This document shows positions 1 to 30,280 of a DNA stretch of 64,000 nt, piece by piece. Numbering within the stretch: position 1 is the stretch's first letter; every line of letters begins with the position of its first letter. A program made the translations under genes and the position numbers. This DNA is from Schistocephalus solidus. Taxonomy: Eukaryota; Platyhelminthes; Cestoda; Diphyllobothriidea; Diphyllobothriidae. The notes under the pieces were generated by a model. It ran no database searches. It was given only the letters and a program-made list of their open reading frames with translations, and was not told the DNA's origin. The DNA lies in the NCBI GenBank assembly GCA_017591395.1, contig WEDG01002832.1:1-64000 (forward strand), written 5' to 3'.

Positions 1-479
1 TTCAAATATTTAAAAATGTGGGCAGAACTTGTTAAGGTCAACAGTTAGCGATTATTTGAAATTAATAGTGAACTATAAAACAAGCAGTAAACAAAAACCC
101 ACCTTGAAAATGGAGGCAGAGTTCAATAGGCCTCCATTTTCGAATAGAGGGTAGGAGAAAAACTGCTTAGAAAAAAATAAGGTAAGATGGTAGGGTAGGC
201 TAATACTGCAGATGCATTTTAAAATAAGATAATGGAACGTCGAAATGGTTCGTTCTTTATACCCGTGGCACATGAAACATTATCTCATTAAAAGGCATCA
301 ATGAACTTGGGGCCTCAGCATCTTCGGATCTATGATTGAATTCGGGTGATGGTAAGTATCCAACAAAATGGCAGCATTTTAGACTGTAAACGTTCAGATG
401 TGAACATCCGAATGATTTCATATTTTGATGGTTCATGGAGGAATCGACGTAGAGAAAAAAATATTTTCGAGAGGGGCAC

Positions 480-1268
480 TTAAATTCCCGAGGGTTCATT
501 CACCAAGTCATGGAGAAAGCTGATCGGAAACGATGAGGAAAATAAAAGTTTAATAGAATCAGTGTTAAGATAAATGTTCAGTTTTCGCTTGAATGCAGAT
601 AGACTAGTAAACGACCTAAATTTAATAGGCAAGTTATTCCAAAGAAAGCCAAACCTAGATGCAAACAATAGAGTGCGTTTGCACGTGGAGGATGCAGGAG
701 AAGGTATAATTAGTGCATAATTTCTTAGGTTATAAGGAAGACTAACGGGGCAGTGATAGAAAGCTTGGGGAGATTTGAGCTATTAATTATTTGTAAAAGG
801 AGACAAAAGCCTGCTTGCAGTCTCCTGACCCAAAGAAAGTTTAGCTTCGTCAGCTGGTATCTGGTTGAGCAGGAAGTATTTGAATAAGTCGGACACGAGA
901 GTTTTTGTGAAAATGTCTTTGGAAATTTTTCAGTTTTTTTGAATGGCTTGTGTCGTTCATTAAACCGAAGAAAGGACAGCAAAATTAAAGAATGGGAAGT
1001 ACAAACACGCGATAAAGTCCTAATTTAATTTCAGAAAGGTAAAAATTATAAGAAATAAAGCCGCAAATCTGAGCAGCTTTTGCTCTAAGTCTATCGGCAT
1101 GAGGCGAAAGATCTAATTTATTGGTGTAGCTTAAGCCCAAGTTCTTGATGGAGAAACCTTCAGTCATAGGACAACCTTTACAAATATGCAGTAACGATAG
1201 ACTTACAGGCCCAAAACTCGTGTAGCGACACTAAGAAGGTGAGAACTCCATTAGCCATGTTGAGCTCC
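480..1268 (-). mobile_element. CR1/jockey-like LINE fragment, 3' part (copy 1)
   Basis: Minus-strand frames give post-RT sequence: FSIKNLGLSYTNKLDLSPH with HADRLRAKA (985-1167), then the middle region (725-982), then the C-terminal signature LWNNLPIKFRSFTSLSAFKR (480-668). This is the usual ending of CR1/jockey-group reverse transcriptases. Frames are broken, so it is a dead, 5'-truncated copy. It is a direct duplicate of 1494-2230. Confidence 0.75.
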
Positions 1269-1493
1269 AACCGTATATGCCAAGGATTGTTGACTCGTTT
1301 TTTAAAATGACAAATCGTTCTGAATCTGATATGCTTACCATACTACACATTTCTGCTGCTCATATGACTGCTCACAGAGTGCAGCAATTATCCACTTTTT
1401 CTATTTATTTACACCGCAATACTACGTTTGTAATGATGGGCCCTCGGGGCCTTAAATATACAATTTATTTATTTATTCCGATTGTTCTTTCTC

Positions 1494-3184
1494 CGAGTCA
1501 TGGAGAAAGCTGTTCAGAAAAGATGAGGAAAATAAAAGGTTTAAAGAATCAGTGTTGAGGTAAATGTGCAGTCTTCGCTTGAATGCAGATAGACCAGTTA
1601 ATGACCTGATTTCAATTAGCAAATTATTTCAAAGAAAGCTATACCTAGAAACAAAGAATAGAGAGCGTTTATATGTGGAGGATGCAGGAGGAGGTATAAT
1701 TAGTGCAGAATTTCTGAGATTATTAGGAAGACTAACGGGGGTAATGTCAGAAAGCTTGGGGAGAGTTGAGCTATTATTAAGTCGAAAAAGGAGACAAAAG
1801 CCTGCTTCCAGTCTCCTGACCCAAAGAAATTTTAACTTCGTCAGCTTGCATCTAGTTGAGCAGGAAGTATTTGAAATAGTCGGATATTCATTTTCAATTT
1901 TTGAACCTCTAGATTCGTTCATTAAACCGAAGAATTAATATTGAAATTCAAGAATGGAAAGCATGAACATACGATAAGGTCTTCATTTATTTTCAGGAAG
2001 GCAGAAATTATAAGAAATAAAGCCATAAATCTGAGCAGCTTTGGCTTAATTCTATCGGCATATGGCGTTAGTTCTAATTTATTGGTGTAGCTTAGGCCCA
2101 GGTCCTTGATTGAGAAACATTCAGTCATAGGGCAAACTTTAAAAATAACAGGCTGCGACAGCCTTACAGGCCGAAAGCACATTTAGCGACATTTAGAAGG
2201 TGAGCATTCCATTAGTCACGTGGAGCTCCAGGCCGAAAGGGCGTCTAAATCCAAATGAATTTGTTCTATGCATCGTGCGACCGTAGGGTTAGAGAAGGAA
2301 TACATGCATTTGAGGTCATCAGCATAAATGTAAGATTGAGAAAGTTTAACTATCGATGAAATATCATTTGTGTAATGTAAGAACAACAAAGGACCTAATA
2401 TGGTACCTTGGAGGACACCACTCACAATCGAGGTAGCACTTGAGTATGAGGACCCCACTAACACTTTTTGTTTTCGATCAGATAGGTATGAACTAATAAA
2501 GTCAGTAAGTTGGACTTCTAAATCCTATAGCCTCTAGTTTAGCTAGAAGTCGTATATGAGGCACTTTATCGAATGCCTTACTAAGATAAAAATAGGTAAA
2601 CAATACAGGTAGATGATCATTTCGAAGAGAGGTTAAAAGATCAAGAAAAGACATATGACAGTTTTCACAAGAGTGATCCAGTAAAAAGCCACGTTGGGAC
2701 GAGTGGAGAATTTGATTACTTGTGCAAAAATCCGTAATGTTTTTCAATGAGTTTAGCAAGAGTGGGCGTTTTATTAACACCGCAATAGTTATGAATGTCA
2801 GAGTGGAAACCAGACTTGAAAACTGGAATCATAATAAAAAATTTCCAATAATCGAGGAAGAAACCGTTTTCAAGAAATAATGAGAATAATTTTCTGAGTG
2901 ACGGTGGAAAATGTCTTAACTGTTTAATAAGTGATTTCAGAATGTTATCGGTTCCAACCGAATGTGAATTTTTTGGGCGAGCTATTTCATTTGAATATTT
3001 GAAGGCGAGAAGTTAATGCTCGTTCGATATGGAGTTGATTTTGACAGCAAAGTGATTGAGGGTGTGAGGCTAGTTTCAAAGGTAAAGAGGTTGGCAAAAA
3101 AAATGAATTAAGCAATTCTGCTTTGCCCAAATCCTCTGTAACGACATTTTTATTACAGTCAAGTAAAGGCAGAGTTACATTCAA
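1494..3184 (-). mobile_element. CR1/jockey-like LINE fragment with RT core (copy 2)
   Basis: Reading the minus strand from 3184: pre-RT segment NVVTEDLGKAELLNSFF; RT palm with FYLSKAFDKVPHIRLLAKL (2502-2780); SGVLQGTILGPLLFLHYTND and the catalytic YADD (2216-2464); then the KDLGLSYTNKLEL post-RT region (1922-2182) and sequence to 1494. Several frame breaks make it non-functional. Its 3' part matches 480-1268, while its 5' part extends further, so two truncated copies lie head-to-tail. Confidence 0.8.
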
Positions 3185-3239
3185 ACCTTAAGCCGATGAC
3201 CGAACATGGAATATCAATAAACCTATTTATAACATGTCC

Positions 3240-3620
3240 TCGTTCCAACTGTTAATTGTTTCCCAGTGCAACTTGGCGTCATCAACATCTACACGTTGAC
3301 ACCTGCCTGTGAGAAGGTCAGCCAACGATTTGAGTAGGTTGCCTGTCACGGTTTTTACACGGCTTCGATATCACGCGTTCGTGTGGGACATTATCAAAGG
3401 CTTTGCTGAAGACATATAGACCGCATCAACTGAAAACCCATTTCGAATGATTTCAGCCAGGTTTCCATGGATGTGAGCAGGTTCGTGAGGCTGGATCGAG
3501 CATTTCTAAATCCAAGTTGATTTGAACTAAGCAAGTTTTTATCTTCAATATACTCCATCAGTTCCGCTTTGATTTTCTTCTACATAAATTTTGCAAGAAA
3601 ATCTTGTGCGACTGACTGGT
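3240..3620 (-). mobile_element. Second LINE RT fragment (pre-palm region)
   Basis: Minus-strand translation gives KAELMEYIEDKNLLSSNQLG then FRNARSSLTNLL, the conserved 'left arm' of CR1/RTE-like reverse transcriptases that precedes the catalytic palm. An in-frame stop and frameshifts are present. Sequence differs from the neighbouring 1494-3184 element, so it is a separate family or copy. Confidence 0.7.
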
Positions 3621-4189
3621 TTGAAGCTATTTATCTATTTTTTAAGGCCAGTTTACAGGCCAGGTCAAAAGAGACATACAGCAGAGGATCGAGCTGACAG
3701 TAAAAAATTCTCCTAAAGGTTCTCTCTTGTTTTTTGCAGGAGAAAAAACTGCAGCCCGTTTTACAATTTAAGTTCGGGATGGCAAAGGGTTAACGCAGGT
3801 GCGCGGTGTATTCATTCTTCCTTCAGTGTTGTAGATCCGGTATTCTGCACGAGATAAAAGTATGTTAGCGAACGGTTGTTCGTTGTCAGCTAAGGAATTA
3901 GCCGATTATGGACTGCAGAGCCAGCACCATTGTCCTCTGCATAAAACCTGTCACAAGGTTCATAGTCCGCGCATGCCATCAGAGCGGAAGAGAAATCCTA
4001 CCGAGTCACCACCCGAAGTTCGTGAAAGGTGTCGTGAATGTAGAAAACTAGTGACAATTTTCGAACCGGTTGTGAGTTATGTACCTCAGGGCTCTTTTCA
4101 TGGCCATTTGTTTTCTTACTCTATGTCAAGGATTGTATGATTGGATTGAACAGCACGGGAGTCCGCTTATCTGAGTCATCCGATAACCG

Positions 4190-4962
4190 GCAGACGAAGT
4201 TCAAATTTAAGAAATGTGTCGCACTGGGGCTCAAAACAAAGAAGACGAGCGCGATGGGTGACTCCCATCAAAACTTCCCTGACGGAGGGTGCCTTTCAAC
4301 TGCATCCGAACAAAAGGACCTAAGAATCCCATTTCGTCTTCCCTAAAGCCCTCTGCTCAATGTATCGGAGGGGTCAAACAGACATCCAATTTCCTGTTTG
4401 TCATTAATAGAACTTTAGTAGATATTTATAAGGAAATATTTGGAAAAATATACGGAACGTTTATTCATTCACACCTGAAATATCGATTTCAGGTGTGGCG
4501 ACCGTCGTTGAAATAATATTAAATTACTGCTGGAAAGGGTTCAAAGGAGGACAGCAAAGGTCATGAAGGGTCTAAATTCTTTATCATGCAAATGCAGACT
4601 TGACGCTCTTAACCTTTTCCCGCTTGAGTGTAGGCAGATTTGAGGCGATTTCATACAGACGTAATGGTTCGTGAGGAATCAGCACTGACTCTACACTTCG
4701 AAGACATTTTCATTGGTCACAACAACTAACCTGTGTGGTAATTATCTTGAAGTTCGAGGAAAATTATCCCACCTGGATGCTCGTAGCCACTCGTTTTCGC
4801 AGCGAGTTGTCGGTGCCCGCAACGGACTCGCAGAGAATGTCATACGGGCGGATATGACAGATATATTCAAACACAAACTGGATTTATATTTGCTTTAAAA
4901 ACACCGTTCATTCGTACAGGAGGGTACTGCTTCATCATAACAAAGCCTTGCACATACATACT
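4190..4962 (+). mobile_element. CR1-like LINE fragment, 3' end of ORF
   Basis: Plus-strand: EQKDLRIPFR then ISSSLKPSAQCI, NRTLVDIYKEIFGKIYGTF, HLKYRFQVWRP, and finally RVVGARNGLAENVIRADMTD and FKHKLDLYLL (to 4898). This matches the post-palm and C-terminal parts of a CR1-like RT. Multiple frameshifts. Its 3' UTR is cut at about 4962 by an RTE LINE tail. Confidence 0.7.
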
Positions 4963-5915
4963 GACAGTTCGACCGTCAATTTCGACGAGGTCCACCGTAT
5001 GCTCCACACCAGGTGGTGCAGGAACGGTTACTTGCGCATGAATTAGTTTTAAGTGATATTAGCCTTGCGCTGCAGCTACCGCACTCTCTTCTTCTCCCCC
5101 ACCTGAGTCCGGTGTTGTGACAGAGTCAAGAAGACCGGAGATGGGAGAGGGCGCAGGTGGCTGGCTTGGCCGGAGCCGCCCCTGGTTGTACCACCACACC
5201 TGACTCGGATCCCACGGAGAAGGAGTGTCATAAAGGCCACATTAAGAAGGAGCCATTGCAGCCTGACTCTCAGTCCGCCAGTCAGCCACTCCACATAAAA
5301 CACACATTGGGCTGACCACGCGGTCCGAGTTATCCCGTTAGTTGGCAACCTTCCGAGCCACGGCTTTTAGCGCACCGTGATAGTTTCAAGCGCGTTCGAT
5401 TGTTTATGGTGAGGAAAATGCGCTGAGCTTTTGACCTAACTCTCCTCCACCCCCACAGTCAGACTATCTTCCTAGCCATTCAGTTGTCTGAAGTGGGAGT
5501 GGGCGCATTGGCTGAGGGGTCGGCGTAGCCGTCTTCGCGCGCGCCACAGCACGACCTGGCCCCCATAACGCACACACCAGGATTTACTTACTCAGGGGAT
5601 ATGGAGGAGCCATCGCCGTCTGACTCCCAGTCCACTGGTCAGCCACTCGACACACATAGCACATACACTGGGCCGACGGAGTGGTCTGGTGTAAGCGTCA
5701 GATTGGCAGCCTTCCAAGCCACGGTTTCTAGGACACCGTGATTTTATCGGGTACATTATGATGATTGTGAGGGTGTTGTCTATGTTTTAGTGTAGATGGT
5801 GTGTGCTGATGTGGCTTAGCCTGCGGTTGTTTACCACAAATTGTCGTGGAGGCGCATTTGTCCTACTAGGCCCATACGGTGTGTAAATGTGTGGGAGCAG
5901 TGAGGGCAGTTGACG
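4963..5915 (-). mobile_element. RTE-type LINE, zinc-finger end plus 3' UTR
   Basis: On the minus strand 5912-5821 reads a C2H2-like finger ending in RMGLVGQMRLHDNLW and stop, the C-terminus of the RTE-type element seen more fully at 58.3-61.4 kb. It is followed by that element's ~850-nt 3' UTR, ending at GACAGTTCGACC (minus-strand 3' terminus). The UTR contains two related ~120-bp modules. Confidence 0.75.
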
Positions 5916-6043
5916 GTGGTATCTATTATTTGACATAGGTAATCTTTGATCATTCAGGATGACTGCGCCAAGATCCCACTCTAACAAAACTATTTTCTTT
6001 TTATGTGAAAATGTTATCCATTACTTTATCTTAACTGGAATAT

Positions 6044-6345
6044 CTTCGATGAGCCTTATCCCGCCTGGATGTTCGTCACCATTCGTTTTCACAACTAGTT
6101 TTCGGTGCCTGGTATGGAATTGTGGAGAACATCCTACGGGCTGACACGACAGACACCTTCAAACATAAACTGGGTTTATATTTGCTTGAGAAATACCGTT
6201 CATTCGTACAGGAAGGCACTGCTACATCATACCAAGCTTTGCACATGCATACAGATAACTATGAGATTTATTATTTGAAAGAGAAAATCAACGGTCCTTC
6301 GGGATCACTGTGCCTAGATTTCACTGTTACATAACCATTTTCCAT
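6044..6345 (+). mobile_element. CR1-like LINE C-terminus, second copy
   Basis: Encodes NILRADTTDTFKHKLGLYLL and the following tail, closely related to the C-terminus at 4.8-4.9 kb but diverged. The frame ends at TAA near 6334. Truncated 5' end; no RT core. Confidence 0.65.
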
Positions 6346-6890
6346 GTTACTAACTTATTTGCAGTAACGTATACTTCAACTGCAAAATTTTAGGTTCCGT
6401 TTTTAGTAGTGTCTTCAAATGCTATGCTTTTTACCCTTAAATATACTGAACTATGCTTAACTTACTCTTTTTAATAAAGGATAGGTTTGCTGAATTTTAA
6501 TGATTCTGGTTAGATTATTCCAGATTTATATGGCGTTTACTTAAAAAAACTGGCGATATCTAACTGTGAGTACCAGAGGAAGAAATAAAAAGACATCTCG
6601 ATGACTGTTGCATCAATAGTGGTTAAGCTGCCTCAGCGTAGTAGGGGAATGTATGTTTCGGCTGTTAAAAAGTTAAAACAGTAAAAATAGTCTCTTCTGT
6701 AATTTGCGAAGCAATAATGAGTCGAGGTTAGTAAGCTCACAGCGTCTTTGGTAGGACGGACCACGGTGAAACGAAGAGAAAAATCTGTTAGTAAATAGGT
6801 AACGAACTTACCTTTGATATCACTGGAGCACGATATACAGACGCATAAAGCGCGACAAGAGGGCGTATTACGCGGCTACTGAACAGTCAG

Positions 6891-7235
6891 ATCGTGCGGC
6901 TTCACAACGTCATCCATTGTTCCCTTTCTTATCCAAAAAGACTTATCAAGCTTAATATGTTCGCTTTATCTGATACAAAAATGAGATTTGACCTGTTATG
7001 GACATTTCGAATTATCAACGTACATGCCTGTTCTCTGAAATCCGAAGATTTCTTTGAGTGCAGGAAGATGACTCACCTGCATGGTTATCCATATAAGGTC
7101 AAACGTGAATGTACCCGCCTATATCAATGAAAATTTTCTTTCAGTCAGCGAGTGGCTCAAGCATGGAACTCAATTCCAGGCGGAATAATGACGTCAAATG
7201 CCGGGGATATGTTCAAACGACAGTTTGCTTAATTT
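6891..7235 (+). mobile_element. LINE RT C-terminal fragment, another family
   Basis: Reads YPKRLIKLNMFALSDTKMRF then DLLWTFRIIN, HGYPYKVKRECTRL and, after a stop, FSQRVAQAWNSIPGGIM and DMFKRQFA. The order RL-L-F, HPYKLK, FFS-RV-WN-LP, FK-L is typical of the C-terminal domain of CR1/jockey RTs. Disrupted by a stop near 7130. Confidence 0.65.
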
Positions 7236-7440
7236 TTTAAAACTGACGACTCATCCTGCAGGAATAACTTCAGCCAACCATAAGCTGTACTTCATGATTT
7301 CAATTTATGTGTATCGTACAACTATACGTTTGATGCCAAATTTTTAACTGCATGTTATTTTTTCTGCATAAGCTTGTATTTATAATTTTGATTGTATAGA
7401 AGAAGACGGGAAGGCGTTCTCTGGGACCAGATATTTATTC
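7236..7440. other. Unassigned AT-rich spacer
   Basis: Between a LINE fragment and the PLE-associated region; I see no gene or repeat that I can name. Confidence 0.5.
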
Positions 7441-9039
7441 ATCCGACGTTTTGAACTCTCACGTGAGCCCATCGTCAAGAGCTACGCTCGTAACCCTCAA
7501 GATATACAATTTACCAAGCTGTGCATGAATTCCTTGAAGCTCATCTCTCCGGCACAAAGAGCATCAGCCACCACATCAATCTTGATCCAAATTAAGAATA
7601 TCTACGCGCACGGCTCAACGACTAATGCCCTCCTTAAAACAACAGTTGCTTGTCCGTGCTTGGTCAATTAGAAATTCACTAATACAGAATCCTCCAAAAA
7701 GGTGAACCACAATCGGAATTTTAAGACGCCTGCCCTCAGCTCTGGTATTTATCGTAATATGGCTCTCATCCCCATCCTATTGACACTTGTCTGTCTGCTT
7801 ACCTCCACCAAATGCTCTAGTGAGAGAATCCCGATTCCAAATTTGCAGTTCGTCCAACGACGGGCTGATGTAACCTGCATGGCAATTCACAAGAGTAACT
7901 CCATTTTACGACGAGCCTTCTGTATTCATTTATCATCCAGGACTGCTTACTATCTCTGTTTTTAAATATATTTTTTGGGCCTCAAACTCTTAGCCTAACA
8001 AGACAAAGTGAGATATTCGTGGAGAGGCTGGTGGCAACTTGAAAACAGCTAACGTCTTTCCCCTCTCTCTGGGTCATGATAACATACCTAAAGATCTTCG
8101 CTATAAGCCTGCTCTACAGAAATATACCAGAAGGCTAATTGCCTGGAATTACGGATTTCGGGTCTTGAGTGCCATTATATCAAACGCCCACCATCGTCTT
8201 GGCAGATTCGAAGCAAAAATATCTGACCCTAGAAATCAGTGCGTTTCCTTAGTGCCTATAAATGTAGTCATAAACGTGAAAAAACGAATAAATGCCATCA
8301 CCATAGACACCAGAATAAAGAAACGATTCGAACTTTGGATGAAACTACAATCTCTTCTAAGTCCTATCAACAAGAACGACATGTATATGAGACTTGTTAA
8401 CCTCTGAAAAAAGAATCTTAAACCCGCTGAACTTAGTTTACCAAATAAGGGAACAATATTCAGTCATACGAACTTCTACCAACTTCCTCGTGAGCCTCCA
8501 ATTTCTCCTACTGACATCTGCCGTTCCTGAAGATACACGTGCAGGCATATACAGTTGCGCTAATTGCCAGCATCAAGTTTTTTGATCGACGAAGCAAAGA
8601 GATTATGGTCTCTGAAGATAGACGAAAATATGATTATTGTGCTAGCATACAAAGGTGGCCAACTGTCATTATGGAAAATACTGACTCGTCAACAAGGCTA
8701 ATCAAATCTTCAATTAGCAGGAAGCCTACATACCAATCACTGATGACCCGAAGCCAAAGCAGGCCAAAAGCTGAAGAAGAAGGTGAATGTGCTCACACGA
8801 TTGAACCTCATAAAAAACGATGACTCTAGATTTACGACTCTCGGTGACGTCGTATCGCACATGCGTATGGTCTTCCAAAGGTACACGAAGCACCACTGAG
8901 AATCATAGTACCACTCATTGGATCGCCCAAATACAAACGTGCTGAATTGTTATACAGGCACCTAGAGCATCTGACTGATGGATAACAATATAGCTCAAAA
9001 ATTCTGAGGCAATACTTCAGGAGATCCAAGGCGTCTTTT
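7430..9039 (+). mobile_element. Penelope-like element, 5' half (fragment)
   Basis: 7430-8040 looks like PLE leader sequence and has a degenerate hammerhead-like motif on the opposite strand. 8039-8405 encodes the N-terminal region (FRVLSAIISNAHHRLGRFEA), co-linear with FKVLSAVISDVHHRL-type sequence at 63.7-63.96 kb. Further fragments include ATVIMEN-like sequence (about 8640-8690), RIAHAYGLPKVHEA with PLRIIVPLIGSPKYK (about 8850-8940) and RHLEHLTDG. Co-linear with 63.96-63.05 kb. It ends before the RT palm; frames are broken. Confidence 0.75.
7441..7480 (-). ncRNA. Degenerate PLE hammerhead-like motif
   Basis: Minus strand: TTGACGA in place of CTGACGA, hairpin GGGCTC/GAGTTC, then AAAACGTC where GAAACGTC is expected, followed by GGATG. 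C3 and G12 are mutated, so no activity expected. Located at the start of the 7.4-9.0 kb PLE fragment, on the opposite strand. Confidence 0.35.
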
Positions 9040-9455
9040 AATGTTCGTGTGCCCCTTCAGTCTTCAACGCTGCTGTCAAGATTTCAGTTGAGCCTGCTCT
9101 TATGTTCTATTTAGAGTTCACGCTCTGCGAATTTTCCGGTAAAATTAGTTCATACTCTGTAAAATTATTGCAACAGATGACAGCCGTTTTAGATATGAGC
9201 ACCAATTTCGTATTCATTCTGCCTGCTGCCCACCAAATAGTTATTGCTTTATCAAACGTCTACTTAGGGCCATACTGCATAGTTTACGTTTAATTCCTTA
9301 AATGATAGCTCCAAAATGCACAAACATAAGTGGGTGCCTATGTGATAATAACCACGAATCGCAAAGTATACTGGTTTATTTCTCTGGCGTCCCTTGATCT
9401 TTAGCTAAGCAAACCGTTTGTTTAAGTGTTCGAAATTGTGTAGTACTTGTTGAAA
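9040..9455 (+). other. RPB2 upstream region
   Basis: About 415 bp between the end of a PLE fragment and the RPB2 ATG. I see no TATA box or other clear core-promoter motif. The ATG context is GAAAATGA. If the transcript is not trans-spliced, promoter and 5' UTR must lie here or within the PLE debris. Confidence 0.4.
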
Positions 9456-27024
<17,569 letters not shown>

Positions 27025-28930
27025 CCATGCTCCTGCTGCAGCACCCTTTTTTATTTTCATATAACACTGTACAGATATATTTCTTTCGCCATCCACACAC
27101 ACCATCGTCTTCTTCACAATCATAACGGCCCTGACTTCTGGGGTGTACTTTTAGATCGTCGCATCCTCGGGCACACGATTGCATCTTCGGCTGTTGACAG
27201 CGGACAGTATACTTGAAAGTCTTAGCGGACAGCTTTCAACCGGATTTTTGGCTGCTTTTGTTGAATTCGTTAGTGTTGTTTAATAAATTCCACCTAGATG
27301 GCTACTAAGTTACCACATCGGTGATAGACCACTGCATTTTTGCCTGTCATTTGTAAATGGGCAGCCATTCCTGTAGTTTCATCCCCCCGAGGCTAAGAAC
27401 AGGTTATTGGCCGTCTCCAAGAGTGTCCTTAGCGTCACCGCCACAAGAGAACGGGCTCAGCTTTATTCACCTCCCCCCGTCCCATAGGGCTTAAGTTACG
27501 AGGACAGACTTACGATACAACTGGTACCTATATTTTAGCTGACGTGATTGTGATTTGTCGGGCTGTTGGCGTCTAACTGAGGGAGTGGGTGCATATTCCT
27601 ACGAGGACTCTGCCCTCTCGTACCAGTTGTGGTGGACTGAGGTTCACACGCTGATGGTTGCGCATAGGGGGGTCAAACAACTGCGCGCTTCTGTATCAGA
27701 ACATGGCCTTTGATTGGGTAAGCCTTCTCGGTCAGGAGCGTCTTCTCGGCAGCTGACCTGACCCGGTCTTGTTGACACGCCGATGCTCCGAGAAGTTCTG
27801 TCCAGCAAGTGCACGCGGCATGTGAGCAGGTTGATCTCTAAGCACGTAATTCTTCACCAGTCTGTGTAGCCTAATTGAGTCGCTTTGGGGGGCGGATGGT
27901 GGTGGCTAGGAGGGTGCGCAGTAATACGATTGTCTTTGTTTCGCGAAGCAAACAGCCCTGTTCATTGTCAGTCATGCTGGTAAGACACGCCACTCCCTTG
28001 ATCTTGACGGGCTTGTCCTCCGCTACGCTGCTCTGCATTACCTGTATCCCACTTACAGGCAAGAAGTCCAGGCAGGTGTCTCGGCATACAAGCACCTTTG
28101 TTGTTCTCACTTCATGGATGTAACCCACAGACGCAGAGTTGTACACGCCAGCAGGGAATTATAAACTATCAACTGGGTAGCGGCGGTTGTGTGCGTGAAA
28201 AGGACATGGGGGCTCAAATGGGCGTACCTCATAATGGGACGAGAGGATACAGAGGGCTAATTTCTTGGCAAATGAGGTGAGGACCAGCGCAAGGGGATTA
28301 TAACGAAAACTATAAGTGCAGCAGCACCCCTGCTCATTATGGGCTCCGTTGTAGATTGCGAAATGTAAAGCTGGCCACTCTCACAGTCACCAGTGCCGCC
28401 GCCTTCAGGCTGCTGCGTACGCGTGACAAGTGGTGCTTACGCAGGTGTCTTAGTCTTCCACTTGCGACATCGATCGATATTTCTGTCTTCATCGATTGGT
28501 CGCTGCCGCCCGGGTGAACAACTGAAATGGCTAATGACGTCACTTATCAGGTGAGCATTCTGGTAGTGCTGTTTGTACGCTCACTGCCTCATTGAAGGCT
28601 TGTCTCAGCCTTCTGATTTGGGAACCTCCGTGTCCTCGACCATCGGGAACTTGCGTGAACATCCTACCTCAACAAGGTCAATCGGTGTCTCAGTGTGTTA
28701 ACTAATCCGCGGCGAGACGCGAGGTCCGGTGCTCTCTTGTCCCATCTGAGTGGCCCTACCAATGCGGCGATTTGCGGGTGGGGGGAAGATAGCCATCTGG
28801 AGTGGATGGTAAGATGAATGACCGGGAGGTTGCGGTTGCAGTGCCAAGCCGGAAAGGAGTCAGGAATTAGGTGTCGGTCACCTGTGAATCCACCGCACAG
28901 ACTGATGAACCAATGCCTGGAGCTCCGACA
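27025..28930. other. Region downstream of RPB2 without recognised gene
   Basis: Short ORFs only. The longest (27871-28146, minus, 91 codons) has no recognisable domain. No repeat matches noticed until the RTE fragment at 28931. Confidence 0.5.
27282..27287 (+). promoter_or_regulatory. Candidate RPB2 polyadenylation signal
   Basis: AATAAA lies 258 nt past the RPB2 stop codon, at a reasonable distance for a 3' UTR end. It is the first perfect hexamer I noticed downstream of the last exon. No transcript evidence is available. Confidence 0.5.
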
Positions 28931-29710
28931 TACAGTCACCGCGCCCGTCTCCACTGCTCCCAGACATTAACACATCGCATGGGTCTCCTGGAACACATGC
29001 GTCTCCACGATGACCTGCGCTAAACCATTGTAGTATAGACACCGACTCAAAGCACGCTAATTCCTCCAGCACATCACCACATAGGTCCCTCAGTTAAAGC
29101 TGATGCACTTGAGACTATCACGGTTTAGTAAAAGCCGTGGTATGGAAGGCTGACGACTGACGCTTTATATCAGAGCGCGCCATCAACTCAATATGTGCTG
29201 TGTTGAATGGCTGACCAGTGTGGTCAGCCAATGTGCCCATTCCCGCATCAGACAACTGATCGCCTCAGACGGTGGTCTGATTGTGGGTGTTGAGGAGAGT
29301 GAGGTCGACAGCTCAGCGCATGTTCCTCCCTATAAACAATCTAACGCACTCAATTCTATGTCAGTGTGCTAAAAGCCAGGGTTTTGAGGGTTAAAATCTG
29401 ACAGGAAAACTCGCACCGTGCAGTCAACTCAGTGCATGTTTGTGCAGAATGGCGAACCGAGAGTCAGGCTGCAATGGCTCCTTAATATGGCTTTTTATAG
29501 CACTCCCACTCCGTTATGATCAGAGCCGCACCCCTTTTGCTATTTTGCGCTTTCTGGGCGTGGGCCTGCGCCCTCTCCCGTCTCCGGTCTTTTTCTCTTG
29601 GAACCGGCCGCAGGTCTACTATCACTATGATCCAGCGTGAGGCACTGTCCCCACACCATCCCTGCTATAGAGCACATGGTGAATATCGTCAAACTCGACG
29701 GTCGACCGGT
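28931..29710 (+). mobile_element. RTE-type LINE, zinc-finger end plus 3' UTR
   Basis: Starts with YSHRARLHCSQTLTHRMGLL, EHMRLHDDLR and a stop (to about 29025), the C-terminal C2H2 finger of the RTE element, then its diverged 3' UTR with ACTATCACGG, GTGGTCTGATTGTGGG and GACTCTCACTG-type landmarks in sense order, ending near GACGGTCGACCGGTC. Confidence 0.7.
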
Positions 29711-29748
29711 CACTTTACTGCTGAAGTTAATGAAAGGTTTAATAGATA

Positions 29749-29850
29749 GGTGAAGGTTACGTTTAGGTTAAAGTTAGGGTAGGGTTAAACCTTCGGATAA
29801 GGGAAAGGGTTTGGATTGGTATAAGAGTTAGGGTTGAGTTTTCCTGTGAT
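29749..29850. repeat. Degenerate telomere-like patch
   Basis: Irregular GGTTA/TTAGGG-type words (GGTTACGTTTAGGTTAAAG, TTAGGGTAGGGTTAAAC, GAGTTAGGGTTGAG). Too degenerate for a true telomere tract; lies directly after an RTE LINE 3' end. Confidence 0.5.
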
Positions 29851-30280
29851 AAACCGTGTTACCCAATCCAACCTTCTTTGGCCAATAACCTTGAATTGCC
29901 TGTTTCCCGCCCGTGTACACGTCCTTAATTCGCATATTTCATAAAGCGCGTTTTTTCCCACACCATAGTGGAGTAATAAGACAAGCTTACGCTAGAAATG
30001 CGAGTATTAGCCATGCTTTCTGCAGACTTCTCTAAGTTCCGCGCTCATCTGCCACAGATAAAACCAGTATTATCCCACTTCCCGTTCTACTGGGATCCCT
30101 GTGCTCTGGCCAAAACATTTATTGAAATGTGGGTATCGAAGTCGTCTGGTCGAATTTAGCTTGACTGCATAGGAAATCCCGTTTTGGCTATCAGTTTATC
30201 GTATCACAATGGATGGATTCCGGACGTTGCAACAGGGTGGGTCGGTCAGAATATAAAATAATGACGGCTCTCAATCGGGG

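Noticed and set aside
7702..7965. 87-codon ORF whose internal Met starts a signal-peptide-like stretch (MALIPILLTLVCLLTSTKC)
   Set aside because: Lies in the PLE leader region, is short, lacks a recognisable mature domain and has no supporting exon structure. The hydrophobic run may be chance.
27871..28146. 91-codon minus-strand ORF near the RPB2 3' side
   Set aside because: No recognisable family, an equal-length ORF overlaps on the other strand, and no splice partners found.
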